This document shows positions 52,754 through 61,975 of a DNA stretch of 64,000 bases, piece by piece. The notes beneath the pieces were generated by a model. It had not been told where the DNA came from and did not search any database. It saw only the letters and a program-made list of their open reading frames with translations. How positions within the stretch are numbered: the first letter of the stretch is position 1; every line of letters begins with the position of its first letter. Made by a program: the position numbers and the translations under genes. The stretch comes from Vibrio chagasii. Lineage in GTDB: Bacteria; Pseudomonadota; Gammaproteobacteria; Enterobacterales; Vibrionaceae. The DNA lies in assembly GCF_024347355.1 (NCBI RefSeq), contig NZ_AP025465.1, positions 1,240,001 to 1,304,000 of the forward strand, in the 5' to 3' direction.

Positions 52754-53113
52754 AGTGTTCACAAGGGTATAGAGAACAACTTGCTAGTTAATATCTTTTT
52801 ACCAGGGGGTATGGCTGAAACAAATTTCAGTAAACACAATACCAACGCAATGTTGGGTGTTGTAATTACTGCTGTATCAAATAGATATCAAGCTAACTAG
52901 CACCATAGAATCAGTATAAACCCAACATACTATTTACTAATACAAAAACACGGGATGAATGCTTAAGAATATGACAGGCCTCAACAAAATTTTAGAAAAG
53001 TACAGAATTGGAAGAGGCTTTGAGCAAAAAGAATGCGATTTGAGTATGAACTGACAGCTAAGTTACATCAAAAAGAAATAAATTTTCAATTTGATGCAAC
53101 TAAAATTGAATGG
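52754..53113. other. 360-base gap between panP and hexR
   Basis: No gene seen. The region carries the hexR promoter and a HexR-like half site TGTAATTA at 52861-52868. Near panP there is an inverted repeat GTTACATCAAA/TTTGATGCAAC at 53062-53100 with a 17-base loop. It lacks a clear U-tract, so it may be a protein-binding site rather than a terminator. Confidence 0.5.
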
Positions 53114-54757
53114 CTATGCGTTTATTTGCGTAACTAACTGAGTGATTTTACCCATTAAGTTTGGTGCCAGTTTTGAAATTTCACGCTGTTCTTCAAGTAC
53201 TGAAGAAAGAATCTCATTGCCCGTTAGCGGGTTAGCCAATACTACGCGGAAAACGATGATTGGCTGATGAGCCCACGCTTCAGGGTTTAGGCGAGTACGA
53301 GATACAAACGATTTGCCTGTTTCTCGCTGTTTCTTCTGGATAAACTTAGTCAGTTCGTTCAGAAGTTCGTTCAACTCTACACGCTGTTCAGGATCTGCTT
53401 TAAGCAGGGCTGCTTTTACCACTTCAGGAACGTAGCGGTAGGTCAGTAAGCAAAGCTCTGGTTCAGATACCAGTTCGAAATCACTTTGTTCTTTGATCAG
53501 GTCGGCAAAGTAACGCGCTTTGTTGATGCTTTGATCGATCAGCAGTTCATAGCCTGGACGACTGATGATGTGCATTGCAGCATAAACCAGCATCGCCATA
53601 CCTGAGCGAGAGCCTTCCAATGTATGGCTACCTAAGTCTTTAGAACCCTTACGTAGGATATATTGAGCGTGGTGCTCAATCGCAGTCATTGCGTCTGGTT
53701 TCTTAAACAGAACCATGCCAGCACCCATAGGGATGTAAAGCTGCTTGTGAGCGTCGATAGTGACAGAATCAGCAAGCTCAATACCATCAAGTAGGTGGCG
53801 ATGATTGTTAGACATCAAAGTCGCGCCGCCCCAAGCTGCATCCACGTGGAAGTGGCAGTCAGACTCGGCACATACTTCTGCAATATCTCTTAGTGGGTCG
53901 ATATTACCGGTTTCCGTTGTACCTGCCACACCGATAACGGCGAAAGGCTTAATCTTGTTCTGCTTGAGCTGCTCGATCTTCAGTCGTAGGTCGTCAGTAC
54001 AAATGCGATTGTCGTTATCTGTTTTAACTGATACAAGACCTTCCTGACCAATACCCAGTACGTCAGCGGCTTTTTTCAGGGAGTAGTGACCACGTTCAGA
54101 GACTAAGATGGCTAGGCCTTCGTAGTCGTAGTGTTTCATGGCTTTGAATAAGCCTTCTTTCTCGACACCTTTGAACGAGCCCTGTGCTTTTAGTGCATTG
54201 TTACGTGCGACCCAAAGCGCAGTAATGTTCGCGATAGTACCACCAGAGCAAAACGCCCCTAATGAGTGATTTGCACTGTGCATCCAACGAGAATAGAACG
54301 CGTCATCATCTTGATAGATTAAGCGATGAAGCATACCTAGAACCTGACGTTCTAAAGGAGTGAAAGCTTTTGAAGTCTCGATTTTTACTAGGTTCTGATT
54401 CAGCGCAATCATGATTTTAGAAAGCGGCATCAAGAAGTAAGGCAGGGCAGACGTCATGTGACCAATGAAGCTTGGTGAAGACGTATGAACCGAGTGCGAT
54501 ACAAGAGAATCGAGGAGATGCTCAGTATGTTCAGAAACAAACTCAGGCTGCTCTGGGATATGAGCATTTGAAAAATCTTTCTCAATTTCACGCAGTGGCT
54601 TTTCTTCAGCCACGATATGTTCACGTAAGAATTGATTCAGGTTTCGTGAAAGTTTGTCTTCAATTTGAGTGAGTGTTGAATCTGGGCCTTCAGGTACCGT
54701 GAAGATACGTAGAAGACTGTCGAAGCTAACATCTGCTGTTTTTTGTTCCGTAACCAT
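53114..54757 (-). CDS. panP: PLP-dependent aspartate 1-decarboxylase PanP
   Basis: A 547-residue group II decarboxylase that makes beta-alanine from aspartate for pantothenate/CoA synthesis, replacing the pyruvoyl enzyme PanD. Evidence: substrate-side FIGHMTSALPYFLMPLSK, PLP region SHTLEGSRSGMAMLVYAAMH, the DAAWGG Asp, and the PLP lysine in TIDAHKQLYIPMGAG. Its length (about 548) matches the Vibrio PanP family, earlier annotated as glutamate decarboxylase. It starts at 54757 with ATG. Confidence 0.88.
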   Translation of the reverse strand: MVTEQKTADVSFDSLLRIFTVPEGPDSTLTQIEDKLSRNLNQFLREHIVAEEKPLREIEKDFSNAHIPEQPEFVSEHTEHLLDSLVSHSVHTSSPSFIGHMTSALPYFLMPLSKIMIALNQNLVKIETSKAFTPLERQVLGMLHRLIYQDDDAFYSRWMHSANHSLGAFCSGGTIANITALWVARNNALKAQGSFKGVEKEGLFKAMKHYDYEGLAILVSERGHYSLKKAADVLGIGQEGLVSVKTDNDNRICTDDLRLKIEQLKQNKIKPFAVIGVAGTTETGNIDPLRDIAEVCAESDCHFHVDAAWGGATLMSNNHRHLLDGIELADSVTIDAHKQLYIPMGAGMVLFKKPDAMTAIEHHAQYILRKGSKDLGSHTLEGSRSGMAMLVYAAMHIISRPGYELLIDQSINKARYFADLIKEQSDFELVSEPELCLLTYRYVPEVVKAALLKADPEQRVELNELLNELTKFIQKKQRETGKSFVSRTRLNPEAWAHQPIIVFRVVLANPLTGNEILSSVLEEQREISKLAPNLMGKITQLVTQINA

Positions 54758-54875
54758 AGCAAGCGAGTTATTTTTCTAATATTGACGCGAGCGGGACAAT
54801 CTAAACGAAAACGGGAACAATGTCCCGTCTTAATTATGAAATCCAACTTCTCATAAAAGCCTATTAAATGAGGGG

Positions 54876-55403
54876 TTACTTACATTTAATCGCTTCAAGT
54901 TCAGCAATAGACGTGTTGTAACGCTGCAGTGCTGTATCGATCTGTTTAGGGTGGCTAAGTAGCTCTGCAAACGCAGAACGCAGCTCGTAGTTTTGAGCGT
55001 GAGGCTTTGATTGACGGTCGTCGAACGTCGTTTTTGCTACCTTGCCTAGTTCATCATCGCGCTGTGATAGCGTTTTAATGTCATGTTGCTCAAGTTGCAG
55101 CCAACCTTCAACAGGTTGCTCTGTAGCTACTTTGCTTGAGTCGTTTACCAAGTAGTAGTGTACCGCTGCACGATTTAGCTCGAAGTGGTGCTTACGGCCT
55201 TCAAGGAACCACTCGCTGACTTCTGTTAGCTCTGGGTATTGCTCTGAGGTGAGTTCAGCAAGATCGGCGTACCAATTTAGAGAGGCGTCGATGTAAGCAT
55301 CGTATTTTTTCGCTTGGCACTGGTTTGTTTCAGACATTGAATCTGCTGCAAAAGAGAAAGTAGAAGTTGAAGCTAGCAGTAATGCGACGCAAAGGCGTTT
55401 CAT
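54876..55403 (-). CDS. Exported protein of unknown function
   Basis: A 175-residue protein with a signal peptide (ALLLASTSTFSFAAD, cleavage after FAA). The mature part is helical and has two Cys (near residues 29 and 173), which could form a disulfide. It has no domain I recognise. A good ATG with AGGATCC-like spacing lies at 55403. It sits between panP and lysO on the same strand with gaps of over 100 bases on each side, so it is probably its own unit. Vibrio-type conserved hypothetical protein is my best label. Confidence 0.7.
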   Translation of the reverse strand: MKRLCVALLLASTSTFSFAADSMSETNQCQAKKYDAYIDASLNWYADLAELTSEQYPELTEVSEWFLEGRKHHFELNRAAVHYYLVNDSSKVATEQPVEGWLQLEQHDIKTLSQRDDELGKVAKTTFDDRQSKPHAQNYELRSAFAELLSHPKQIDTALQRYNTSIAELEAIKCK

Positions 55404-55577
55404 AGCGGATCCTTTTGTAAGTTTATTCTTGTTATTACTTTGTCGTTACAGGTTACCGTGATCATTCTTTGTTGAGCAATGACACTTAGTGTCTTTTTAT
55501 TTGGGTAACTGTATCGGTATCTTGGGCGTTGGTATTCGAGATGCATTCTAATCTAAATCGATCGCTATTCCTGCGAT

Positions 55578-56483
55578 CTAGTTAGCAAGAGATACAAAGA
55601 ACAACATCAAAATGGGCACGAGTAGACTTAATATAAATCCACTAACAATCGCGATAGGCACACAGCGAACGCCGCCTGTTGTTTGAATGACAGGCAAAGT
55701 GAAGTCCATGGCGGTAGCTCCGGCATAACCAATAGACGTACATGGATAGTTTCGAATGAGCACTGGAATCAGAACTAACGCGACAAGCTCTCTCAGTAGC
55801 TCAAGCATGAATGATGCTCCGCCGTAGACCGGACCAAACGCATCGCCCATTAGTATTCCAGCCAAAGAGTACCAGCCAAAACCAGAAGACATGGCTAGCG
55901 CTTTAAACAGGGGAATATCCAGCAAGTAAGCAGCGATAACACCGCCTAACATAGAGGTGATAATTATCGTGACAGCGATGACCATGCCATGCTTGTTGAG
56001 CAAGATTTGTCTCAGGGTCAGCCCGCTGTTTCGCAGCTGGATGCCAATGAAGAATAGAAGAACGAATAGAATCCACTCACTCGCTGTATCGACCCAATGA
56101 AGGCTGATAGGCAGAACGAGTCCTGCGATAAGGCCTGAGCCGACAACCAAAATGAGTTTGGCAGACTCCATTGCCATCGAAGAAAGGGGCAGCTTCTTTT
56201 GACTACTGTTTGTTTTGAGTGGCAGTACTTTGTCTATCGCGGGCAATGCCATCAGGTTACAAACACTCAAGCAGACAAAGAAAGTGACTGTGTAAAGAAG
56301 GATTGTCTGTAGGTTGTTACCAAGATTATCAAGCGCGGCAAGGCTTAATCCCATCAGCGCTAGAATTACATAGATCAAACGCGATGTAGAGCGGTTAATG
56401 AATTCTAGCGTTTGGGTGTTTGAAATTGAAAATAGATACCCCACAACAAGTGGAGCAAATATGAAGATCATCCCTGTAAACAT
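55578..56483 (-). CDS. lysO: LysO-type lysine exporter
   Basis: A 301-residue inner-membrane protein with about eight helices. It matches the LysO (YbjE, DUF340) family, which exports lysine and its toxic analogues. Helpful stretches are LILVVGSGLIAGLVLP, IGIQLRNSGLTLRQI, ALAMSSGFGWYSLAGILMGDAFGPVYGGASFMLELLRE and GATAMDFTLPVIQTTGG, all family hallmarks. It lies 39 bases downstream of the HDOD gene on the same strand. A lysine riboswitch was sought in that short gap but is not present. Confidence 0.88.
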   Translation of the reverse strand: MFTGMIFIFAPLVVGYLFSISNTQTLEFINRSTSRLIYVILALMGLSLAALDNLGNNLQTILLYTVTFFVCLSVCNLMALPAIDKVLPLKTNSSQKKLPLSSMAMESAKLILVVGSGLIAGLVLPISLHWVDTASEWILFVLLFFIGIQLRNSGLTLRQILLNKHGMVIAVTIIITSMLGGVIAAYLLDIPLFKALAMSSGFGWYSLAGILMGDAFGPVYGGASFMLELLRELVALVLIPVLIRNYPCTSIGYAGATAMDFTLPVIQTTGGVRCVPIAIVSGFILSLLVPILMLFFVSLAN

Positions 56484-56522
56484 GTTTTCCTCTATTGCAA
56501 TTACTTCAACTTTTTCTATGAC

Positions 56523-57443
56523 TTAGAAGCCACTAGCGTTGATCACGTCGTTTAGCTTTGCATTAAAATCATGTTTACTCAAGTTGCTTAGATTATAAAG
56601 CACTTCTGCACCTGTCACGTTGAGCTCAACTTCGTGATCATCGATGTTCTCATCCTTGTTTCTGAACATCAGTAGGTGGTTAGCAATACGTGCGATATCT
56701 AAGTAAGAAACTTCACGTTCTTCTTGTTTGTTGATGGTGTTGCTGCACACGTCAATGAAGTCGCTGTCGAAGCCCCAACGCTTGAGTACTAGCTTGCTGG
56801 TGGCTGAACATTGGCCCTGGAAAATCTGAAGCGCGATATCGTGGTCGAGGTAGTTACCGTTTTCAAGGTATAGGTGGTACTCGCTTACTAGGCAGAACAG
56901 CCCAATATCGGCTAACAAACCAACTAGCAAAGACTTTTCATGTTCAAGGTAGCGATATTCAGCAGGAGCGATCTCTTTAAAGCCATTGGTCACAAGTACC
57001 ATGGTTGCGCCTAACTCTTTTGAGACAGAAGCGCTTTGAATCAATAGCTGGTTACACTCTTTATTTAAATCAACTGAGTGCTTGAGTTGTTCGATCGCTT
57101 GTGCAGTCACGATGTCACGAACACGCAATATGCCCAGGCGTGAAACGGCCGTCATAATGTCGACACAGGTGATGTTGCGTCTGTTGAAGACAACCGAGTT
57201 TGCAACTCGAATGACGATGGCTGTAAGGCCTGGATCTTCAAGCAAGCACTCGGCAACCTCGGCTATCCCAGTCGATTCCAGAGTACAAAGTTTTTGGATT
57301 TTAAGTACAACGTTAGGGATAGGAGGAAGGGTTATTTTTCCCGCTGAGATGGAATGTCCAACAAGTTGGGCAAATTCTGATTCTAGGCCCTTAAGAAGAA
57401 GCGCCTTGTTTTGTGGTAGCCAGAAAAACGATAAATGATTCAT
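56523..57443 (-). CDS. HDOD-domain signalling protein
   Basis: A 306-residue protein carrying one HDOD domain (residues about 30-225), an HD-type fold without hydrolase activity. Key features are LPPIPNVVLKIQKLCTLESTGIAEVAECLLEDPGLTAIVIRVANSVVFN near the start and LLVGLLADIGLFCLV, where the HD-like motif is incomplete. HDOD proteins regulate motility, virulence and surface behaviour, often with c-di-GMP links. It is divergent from tfoX; lysO follows downstream. Confidence 0.88.
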   Translation of the reverse strand: MNHLSFFWLPQNKALLLKGLESEFAQLVGHSISAGKITLPPIPNVVLKIQKLCTLESTGIAEVAECLLEDPGLTAIVIRVANSVVFNRRNITCVDIMTAVSRLGILRVRDIVTAQAIEQLKHSVDLNKECNQLLIQSASVSKELGATMVLVTNGFKEIAPAEYRYLEHEKSLLVGLLADIGLFCLVSEYHLYLENGNYLDHDIALQIFQGQCSATSKLVLKRWGFDSDFIDVCSNTINKQEEREVSYLDIARIANHLLMFRNKDENIDDHEVELNVTGAEVLYNLSNLSKHDFNAKLNDVINASGF

Positions 57444-57624
57444 ATAAAAAGTAAAAACATGTATGTCCTACCATTTTACAAGCCACAGTGCTGCGAGGCA
57501 ATACTGATCGGTCCACACGAGCTTTTAAATATTGAACCGGTGTATCATCAAACGTCAAAATTCAATCACGGAATGATAGCTTTGTGTGATGTTAATCATG
57601 AAAAAACGGAATACACAATTGATT

Positions 57625-57644
57625 GATGTGAACTAAGTCCAGAC
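57625..57644 (+). promoter_or_regulatory. Candidate CRP site and tfoX promoter
   Basis: TGTGAACTAAGTCCAG has a perfect left half (TGTGA) and a poor right half. Its centre lies about 70 bases before the expected start, if the TATAAT at 57693-57698 is the -10. CRP activates tfoX in vibrios. A second, slightly better CRP-like site (TGTGATGTTAATCATG) lies farther away at 57585-57600. Confidence 0.35.
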
Positions 57645-57757
57645 TTATTTTTCTTTTCGAAGTATCATTTATTTAAAGGTGAAAAACGCAACTATAATAT
57701 TCACCTAAACAATAAAAATTAGATTCAAAATTTTCGCATAAAAAGCTGCTTGTCTGG

Positions 57758-57793
57758 TGATCAACCTAATCGGGGTAATTTGATTAAGGATCA
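57758..57793 (+). promoter_or_regulatory. Hairpin over the tfoX ribosome binding site
   Basis: TGATC (57758-57762) can pair with GATCA (57789-57793), and TAATC (57767-57771) with GATTA (57782-57786). This places AAGG at 57786-57789 inside or beside the stem, 10 bases before the ATG. Such masking would need a partner, and tfoX in Vibrio cholerae is opened by the chitin-induced small RNA TfoR. Confidence 0.5.
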
Positions 57794-57799
57794 ACGGAT

Positions 57800-58381
57800 A
57801 TGACCGAGACAGCATTTATTAATTACGTGAATCAATTTGGTGAGCATCAAAAACGTTCTATGTTCGGAGGTATTGGCCTCTTTCAAAATGACGCTATGTT
57901 TGCCTTATTGAGTGAAGGTTGTTTATTCATTAGAGGTGGTAAGTCATTAGATAAAAAACTGGCAGATCTTGATTGTGAAAAGTATCGCCATGTGAAAAAA
58001 CAGACAACAGCAACCGTAAATTACTACGATATTACTGACCTGTTCACATGCGAACATCCTGAATTGGATAGCATTATTCGTACTTCTATCGATAATTCAA
58101 TTCAGCAGCGCAGCTTCAAGAAGTCATCTGCTAGCCGTAGATTAAGAGATCTTCCTAACATGCAGCTTACGTTAGAGCGCATGGTGAAAAAGGCGGGTGT
58201 CGACGATGTTTCTATGTTTATGCAGTTAGGCGCACCAGAAGTATTTAATAAGGTTCGCAAAGCGTACGGAAACGATGTTGACCTAAAACTACTTTGGAAA
58301 TTCGCGGGTGCGATTGATGGTATCCACTGGAAACTATTACAAGAACCACGCAAGCAGCAATTACTAAAGAGCTGCCACTAA
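57800..58381 (+). CDS. tfoX: TfoX, regulator of natural competence (Sxy family)
   Basis: A 193-residue cytoplasmic regulator with TfoX_N (about 1-90) and TfoX_C (about 110-190) domains. Strong family stretches are KRSMFGGIGLFQNDAMFALL, RGGKSLDKKL, YRHVKKQTTATVNYYDIT, and SRRLRDLPNMQLTLERMVKKAG with the KLLWKFAGAIDGIHWKLLQEPRK ending. It controls DNA uptake genes together with CRP and, in vibrios, chitin signals. The paralogue TfoY is preceded by a c-di-GMP riboswitch; none is seen here. That and the nearby panP and serC (as in V. cholerae, by recollection) favour TfoX. Confidence 0.85.
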   Translation: MTETAFINYVNQFGEHQKRSMFGGIGLFQNDAMFALLSEGCLFIRGGKSLDKKLADLDCEKYRHVKKQTTATVNYYDITDLFTCEHPELDSIIRTSIDNSIQQRSFKKSSASRRLRDLPNMQLTLERMVKKAGVDDVSMFMQLGAPEVFNKVRKAYGNDVDLKLLWKFAGAIDGIHWKLLQEPRKQQLLKSCH

Positions 58382-58421
58382 AGAAGTCGTCCTTATATGC
58401 TTGAAGTTACAGTTTATAAAT

Positions 58422-58452
58422 AAAAACCGAGGAATAAATCCTCGGTTTTTTT
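58422..58452. terminator. Terminator between tfoX and the beta-barrel gene
   Basis: AAAAACCGAGGA pairs with TCCTCGGTTTTT (58422-58449), followed by T's. It lies 41 bases past the tfoX stop and also faces the leftward beta-barrel gene; it can work in both directions. Confidence 0.9.
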
Positions 58453-58521
58453 GTTTCTTTCTCAACGAAAGAGGCTAAGTATTCTCTTGGAACCCAAAGG
58501 TTCGAACTCGTCAGCTAAGTA

Positions 58522-59064
58522 TTAGTACTTGAAGCGAGCTGTGAACATTAGCTGATCACCGTAGAAGTCGTTGATACGAGCTTCAGCGCCAATAGAGAAT
58601 AGCTCTGTAGAGTGGAAACGTGCGTAAACAGAACCGATCCAATCATCGTTGTCATCGATAGACACGTAACCACCTTTACCACCAACTTCTAGTTGTGGAC
58701 CAAGCCATTGGCGAACACCAATGTTAACTTCCATACCAATGTCAGTAGAGCTTGTGTGTTCAGGCTGAACGATGCGCGCTAGCATTTCACCTGTTAGGTC
58801 TGCCCAGTTGTTAATTGGAGCGTGGAAACCAAGACCAACAGCAGAGTCGAAATCACTTTCAAATTCTGAATCAATGCGCGCAATTGCGTGAGCATTCGGG
58901 TGGATTGACTTACTGAACGCGCCACCAAATGTAACAGGGCTAGCACCGATACGTGCTTCGAAGTAATCGTAGCTGAAGTTGCTCATTACTTGTGGTTGTT
59001 CTTCGACAGCTAGCGCTTGGCTCGAAGCCAACAGCATAGCGGTAGTAAGTAGTATTTTGCGCAT
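58522..59064 (-). CDS. Small outer-membrane beta-barrel protein
   Basis: A 180-residue exported protein. The signal peptide ends ASSQALA-V. The mature part alternates polar and aromatic residues in strand-length runs (FEARIGASPVTFGGAFSK, ARIDSEFESDFDSAVGLGFHAP, GMEVNIGVRQW, GSVYARFHS, LFSIGAEARINDFYG). The last residue is an aromatic (ARFKY), the usual signal for barrel assembly. About eight strands can be counted. I recognise no named family; it is probably a conserved Vibrio outer-membrane protein of unknown function. Confidence 0.75.
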   Translation of the reverse strand: MRKILLTTAMLLASSQALAVEEQPQVMSNFSYDYFEARIGASPVTFGGAFSKSIHPNAHAIARIDSEFESDFDSAVGLGFHAPINNWADLTGEMLARIVQPEHTSSTDIGMEVNIGVRQWLGPQLEVGGKGGYVSIDDNDDWIGSVYARFHSTELFSIGAEARINDFYGDQLMFTARFKY

Positions 59065-59357
59065 AACGACCGTAAACCTTTATTAGTGTTAATTCCTTTG
59101 GTTTGAGAGAAATCGACAAACCATAAACATCGAGACAGTTTAATCTAACTCACGGAAAAGTAATCCATTAAAATGTAAATCCTTAATCATTTAGTTAAAA
59201 AATAAACAAATTAAGGGTCAGTCTGCTACGGAGATCTCATGTTTTGGGGCAAATGAGAAAGTTGGACAAGTGAATCATCCAGATTTTATATGTGTCTGTT
59301 CGTGTCTTATATTGACTGCTGTTTATCTCATTGCCCTTCAAATGTTAATCGGAAGCA

Positions 59358-59855
59358 TTACTCTCCAAAGCTTGTGCGCTTATTTGCCATCGAGGTAAGG
59401 ATGCGCTCTGTATCTAGAACCGAAGTCCAATTCAGTAGTTGTTTATCATTGGCAATCACATAGTCGGTCAGCTGCTGAGTTATGGTGTCTCTGAGTTGGT
59501 CGCCTTGCCAAGGTTTGGATATATAGAAATCGAGGGCCGCGTTATTAATGGCAGTTACCGTATCTTCAAGCCCGGCTTGCCCGGTGAGCAGCAGCTTGCG
59601 TGTTGGCTTTGTAGAGTCGTGTTGGTTAAGTTCGATAAGAAAATCGATACCTGTTTTTTCCGGCATTATGTGGTCGCATAAGATCAAAGCGAGCTTAATG
59701 CCGTCCTGCTCCATCTCTTTGATGACTTGTTTTGCTTCATCGACCGATTCAGCGCCCTCAACGATAAAGTTTTCTTCAAACACGGCTAAATCTTGAAGCA
59801 CACTATTGAGCACTTCTGGTTCATCATCGACACATAAAATTAAGTACTTATTCAT
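59358..59855 (-). CDS. Single-domain-type response regulator
   Basis: A 165-residue protein with a complete receiver domain. The acidic pocket is in LCVDDEPEV, the phospho-acceptor is D61 (LALILCDHIMPEKTG), the Thr is in LLLTGQA, and the Lys is in YISKPWQG. The remaining 35 residues form a helix without an obvious output domain. The ATG at 59855 follows AAGGAGCACCTC and overlaps the kinase stop by 8 bases, so the kinase encoded just upstream is its likely partner. It resembles the N-terminal receiver of the kinase. Confidence 0.85.
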   Translation of the reverse strand: MNKYLILCVDDEPEVLNSVLQDLAVFEENFIVEGAESVDEAKQVIKEMEQDGIKLALILCDHIMPEKTGIDFLIELNQHDSTKPTRKLLLTGQAGLEDTVTAINNAALDFYISKPWQGDQLRDTITQQLTDYVIANDKQLLNWTSVLDTERILTSMANKRTSFGE

Positions 59856-61791
59856 GAGGTGCTCCTTCTTGTTTGAACGGCAGCCATACTTGCATGTGAG
59901 TGTGGGTTCCAACCTCAGACTCCACCAAAATAAATCCTTGATGGGCCGAAACAATCTGTTGAGAAATAGATAACCCAATCCCTAAACCGAAGTTACCTTC
60001 TTTTTTGGTCGTGAAATTAGGGTTGAAAATAGAATTAATGTTTTCTTTAGCGATTCCGATGCCAGTGTCTGATATCTGCACCACTAGAAACGTTTGATTG
60101 TCTTTAGTCTGTTGTGAAGTGGAGATAGAAACCTTGCCTCGCTCTAGAATGGCATCGAGTGCGTTAGAAAGAAGGTTGGTCCAGACTTGTTGCAACGCCA
60201 GTGATTGGCAGAGCAAAGGGGGTAAGCTGGTGTCGTAGTTGTTTTCAAGTTGATGGTGTTTTAAGCGGTTTTCAAAGATCACCAAAGTGTCTTCGATGCC
60301 TTCGTGTATGTCTGTGTAATGGCGAAGCTCATCGTCTTCACGTGCATAGCTTTTTAGGCTCTTAACCATGTCGGCAATGCGCTTGCTACAAACTTGAATG
60401 GATCGGATAGAGTTGCCGACGTAATGGTAATGCTCTAAGTCGTTGAGTAACTCTTTACCCGCAACAGGGGACTCTTTTAGGGTCTCTAAAACCTTAGCAT
60501 CTTGGCTTAAATTCAATCTCACCGCTTTTTTTGCTAGGGCACGATCATCTATGGTCGATGCTAAATGTTTTACCAGTTGTCTCTCCTGAGAAGTGGAGAG
60601 CGGTTTGGCTAATTTTGAACACGCCAGCACCTCTGTTCCTTTATTGGATTCGGGAACTGCGAGGTTCTCGAGTATCTGGTCTAGATGCTCTGATAGCGTT
60701 TCAATACTTCTCATAATTGCCGCTATGGGGTTATTAAGCTCATGCGCGACACCAGCGACAAGTTGCCCAAGCACGGCCATTTTCTCTTTTTCAATCAATT
60801 GCTGGTGTGCAGACTCCAATGATTCAAGTGTTTGTTGAAGCTTGATTTTGTTGGTGATACTACGTTGTAAGCGGCGATTAAAATGACGGAGCAGTAGGTT
60901 AGTAAACAAAGGCAGCAAAGTATTATTGGAATGCATCACCTGAGCAAAACTCTCTTTATCTAGCTTAATGACTCGAGTTGGTGTCAAAGTGATCCCTGTA
61001 GAGAAAGAAGGCTCGCCCGTCACAAATGACATTCCACCAACGATGTTGCCTTTAGAGTGACGCACGACCTCTCGCTGCTGTCCTAATTCATCTTTCTTGT
61101 AGAGAGCGACTTCACCCTCAATGATCAACCACAAGAAGCGATTATCTTCTCCTTCAACCGTTAACAAATGCTCTGGTGAGTAATCGCGAATCGCTCTGGT
61201 CTTGTCATCTTTAGAGAAGACCTCTTGCAAGGCATTGAAGACACGTTCAGCGAGCGCATTGTCTGAGAGCTGGTGGTAATCGTGAATAAAACCTGATTGA
61301 AAAGATTGAATATTTTGGTCTATGTGTGCTCTTAATAAGCGCTGTTGATCTAACGCATCACTATAAGACAACAGGTTTTCAGAGTCGTATTGGATAACGA
61401 AAGAGGTCAGTTCCTTTTGTGCTGACTTGAAGAGAACCTGATCTTGAACCGGTTTGGTTAAGCAGTGATTAAGTCTGCCTTCGTTTAGCGCAGTTAGAAT
61501 GGATTGAATGTCTGACGATGCACTGACGAGTATGGTTCTCGCTGTATTACTATGAGGTAACTGCTCGAGCTCAATTAGAAACTGCACACCATTGAAATGA
61601 GAGTGATGGTGAGTGATCACCAAAGCAACGGTTTGATGATTGTCGTGGATGTCTTCCAATGCGTGGTGCGCATCTTCAATGTTCTCGGCGGTGTAGATAT
61701 CGAACACACGAGACAACGGAGCTAATTCCGTACGGATGCGCTCGATGCTAACTGGATTATTGTCCAAACAGATAACAGCGTATTGATTCAC
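59848..61791 (-). CDS. Soluble hybrid histidine kinase: degenerate receiver, cNMP-binding, HisKA/HATPase
   Basis: A 647-residue soluble kinase. Residues 1 to about 125 form a receiver-like domain, but its phospho-Asp is His61 (VALVITHHHSHFNG). A cyclic-nucleotide-binding-type domain lies at about 185-295 (FLWLIIEGEVALYKKD, HSKGNIVGGMSFVTGE). A coiled coil leads to the HisKA domain, with the phospho-His in LVAGVAHELNNPIAAI. The HATPase boxes are seen as NLLSNALDAI, DTGIGI and GLGIGLSI. It sits upstream of, and overlaps, the receiver-only gene. No membrane helix is seen, so it senses an internal signal, perhaps cAMP or c-di-GMP. Confidence 0.85.
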   Translation of the reverse strand: MNQYAVICLDNNPVSIERIRTELAPLSRVFDIYTAENIEDAHHALEDIHDNHQTVALVITHHHSHFNGVQFLIELEQLPHSNTARTILVSASSDIQSILTALNEGRLNHCLTKPVQDQVLFKSAQKELTSFVIQYDSENLLSYSDALDQQRLLRAHIDQNIQSFQSGFIHDYHQLSDNALAERVFNALQEVFSKDDKTRAIRDYSPEHLLTVEGEDNRFLWLIIEGEVALYKKDELGQQREVVRHSKGNIVGGMSFVTGEPSFSTGITLTPTRVIKLDKESFAQVMHSNNTLLPLFTNLLLRHFNRRLQRSITNKIKLQQTLESLESAHQQLIEKEKMAVLGQLVAGVAHELNNPIAAIMRSIETLSEHLDQILENLAVPESNKGTEVLACSKLAKPLSTSQERQLVKHLASTIDDRALAKKAVRLNLSQDAKVLETLKESPVAGKELLNDLEHYHYVGNSIRSIQVCSKRIADMVKSLKSYAREDDELRHYTDIHEGIEDTLVIFENRLKHHQLENNYDTSLPPLLCQSLALQQVWTNLLSNALDAILERGKVSISTSQQTKDNQTFLVVQISDTGIGIAKENINSIFNPNFTTKKEGNFGLGIGLSISQQIVSAHQGFILVESEVGTHTHMQVWLPFKQEGAPHE

Positions 61792-61975
61792 AGTTTCCCC
61801 TTAGTAGTCGCAACGCTTCTAGCCTAGCAAGAACTGTTGATTAAGGATGAGAGCTAGCCGTTAATTTGCTGAGTGATTTGAAGTATCGAGCAATAGACTG
61901 ATTTAACTCAATGTTTCTTGTTTGCGACTGATGGGTTAGACTGAAAAAAAACAAACACATGTAGAAAGAGAACTC

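Larger units (their letters stand above)
57444..57799. other. 356-base divergent region (HDOD gene / tfoX)
   Basis: Regulatory region with no believable gene. From left to right it holds a TGTGAT-like half site near 57585, a candidate CRP site at 57625-57644, a TATAAT -10 at 57693-57698 and a roughly 95-base tfoX leader. The leader's 3' end can fold over the ribosome binding site (57758-57793). No c-di-GMP riboswitch is visible. Confidence 0.55.

Noticed and set aside
57435..57626. 63-codon plus-strand ORF between the HDOD gene and tfoX
   Set aside because: It overlaps the HDOD start, lacks a ribosome binding site and covers the tfoX control region. It looks like chance.
57444..57799. c-di-GMP (GEMM) riboswitch upstream of tfoX, as for TfoY
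   Set aside because: The conserved GEMM core and the paired tetraloop receptor are not visible, and the leader is only about 95 bases long.
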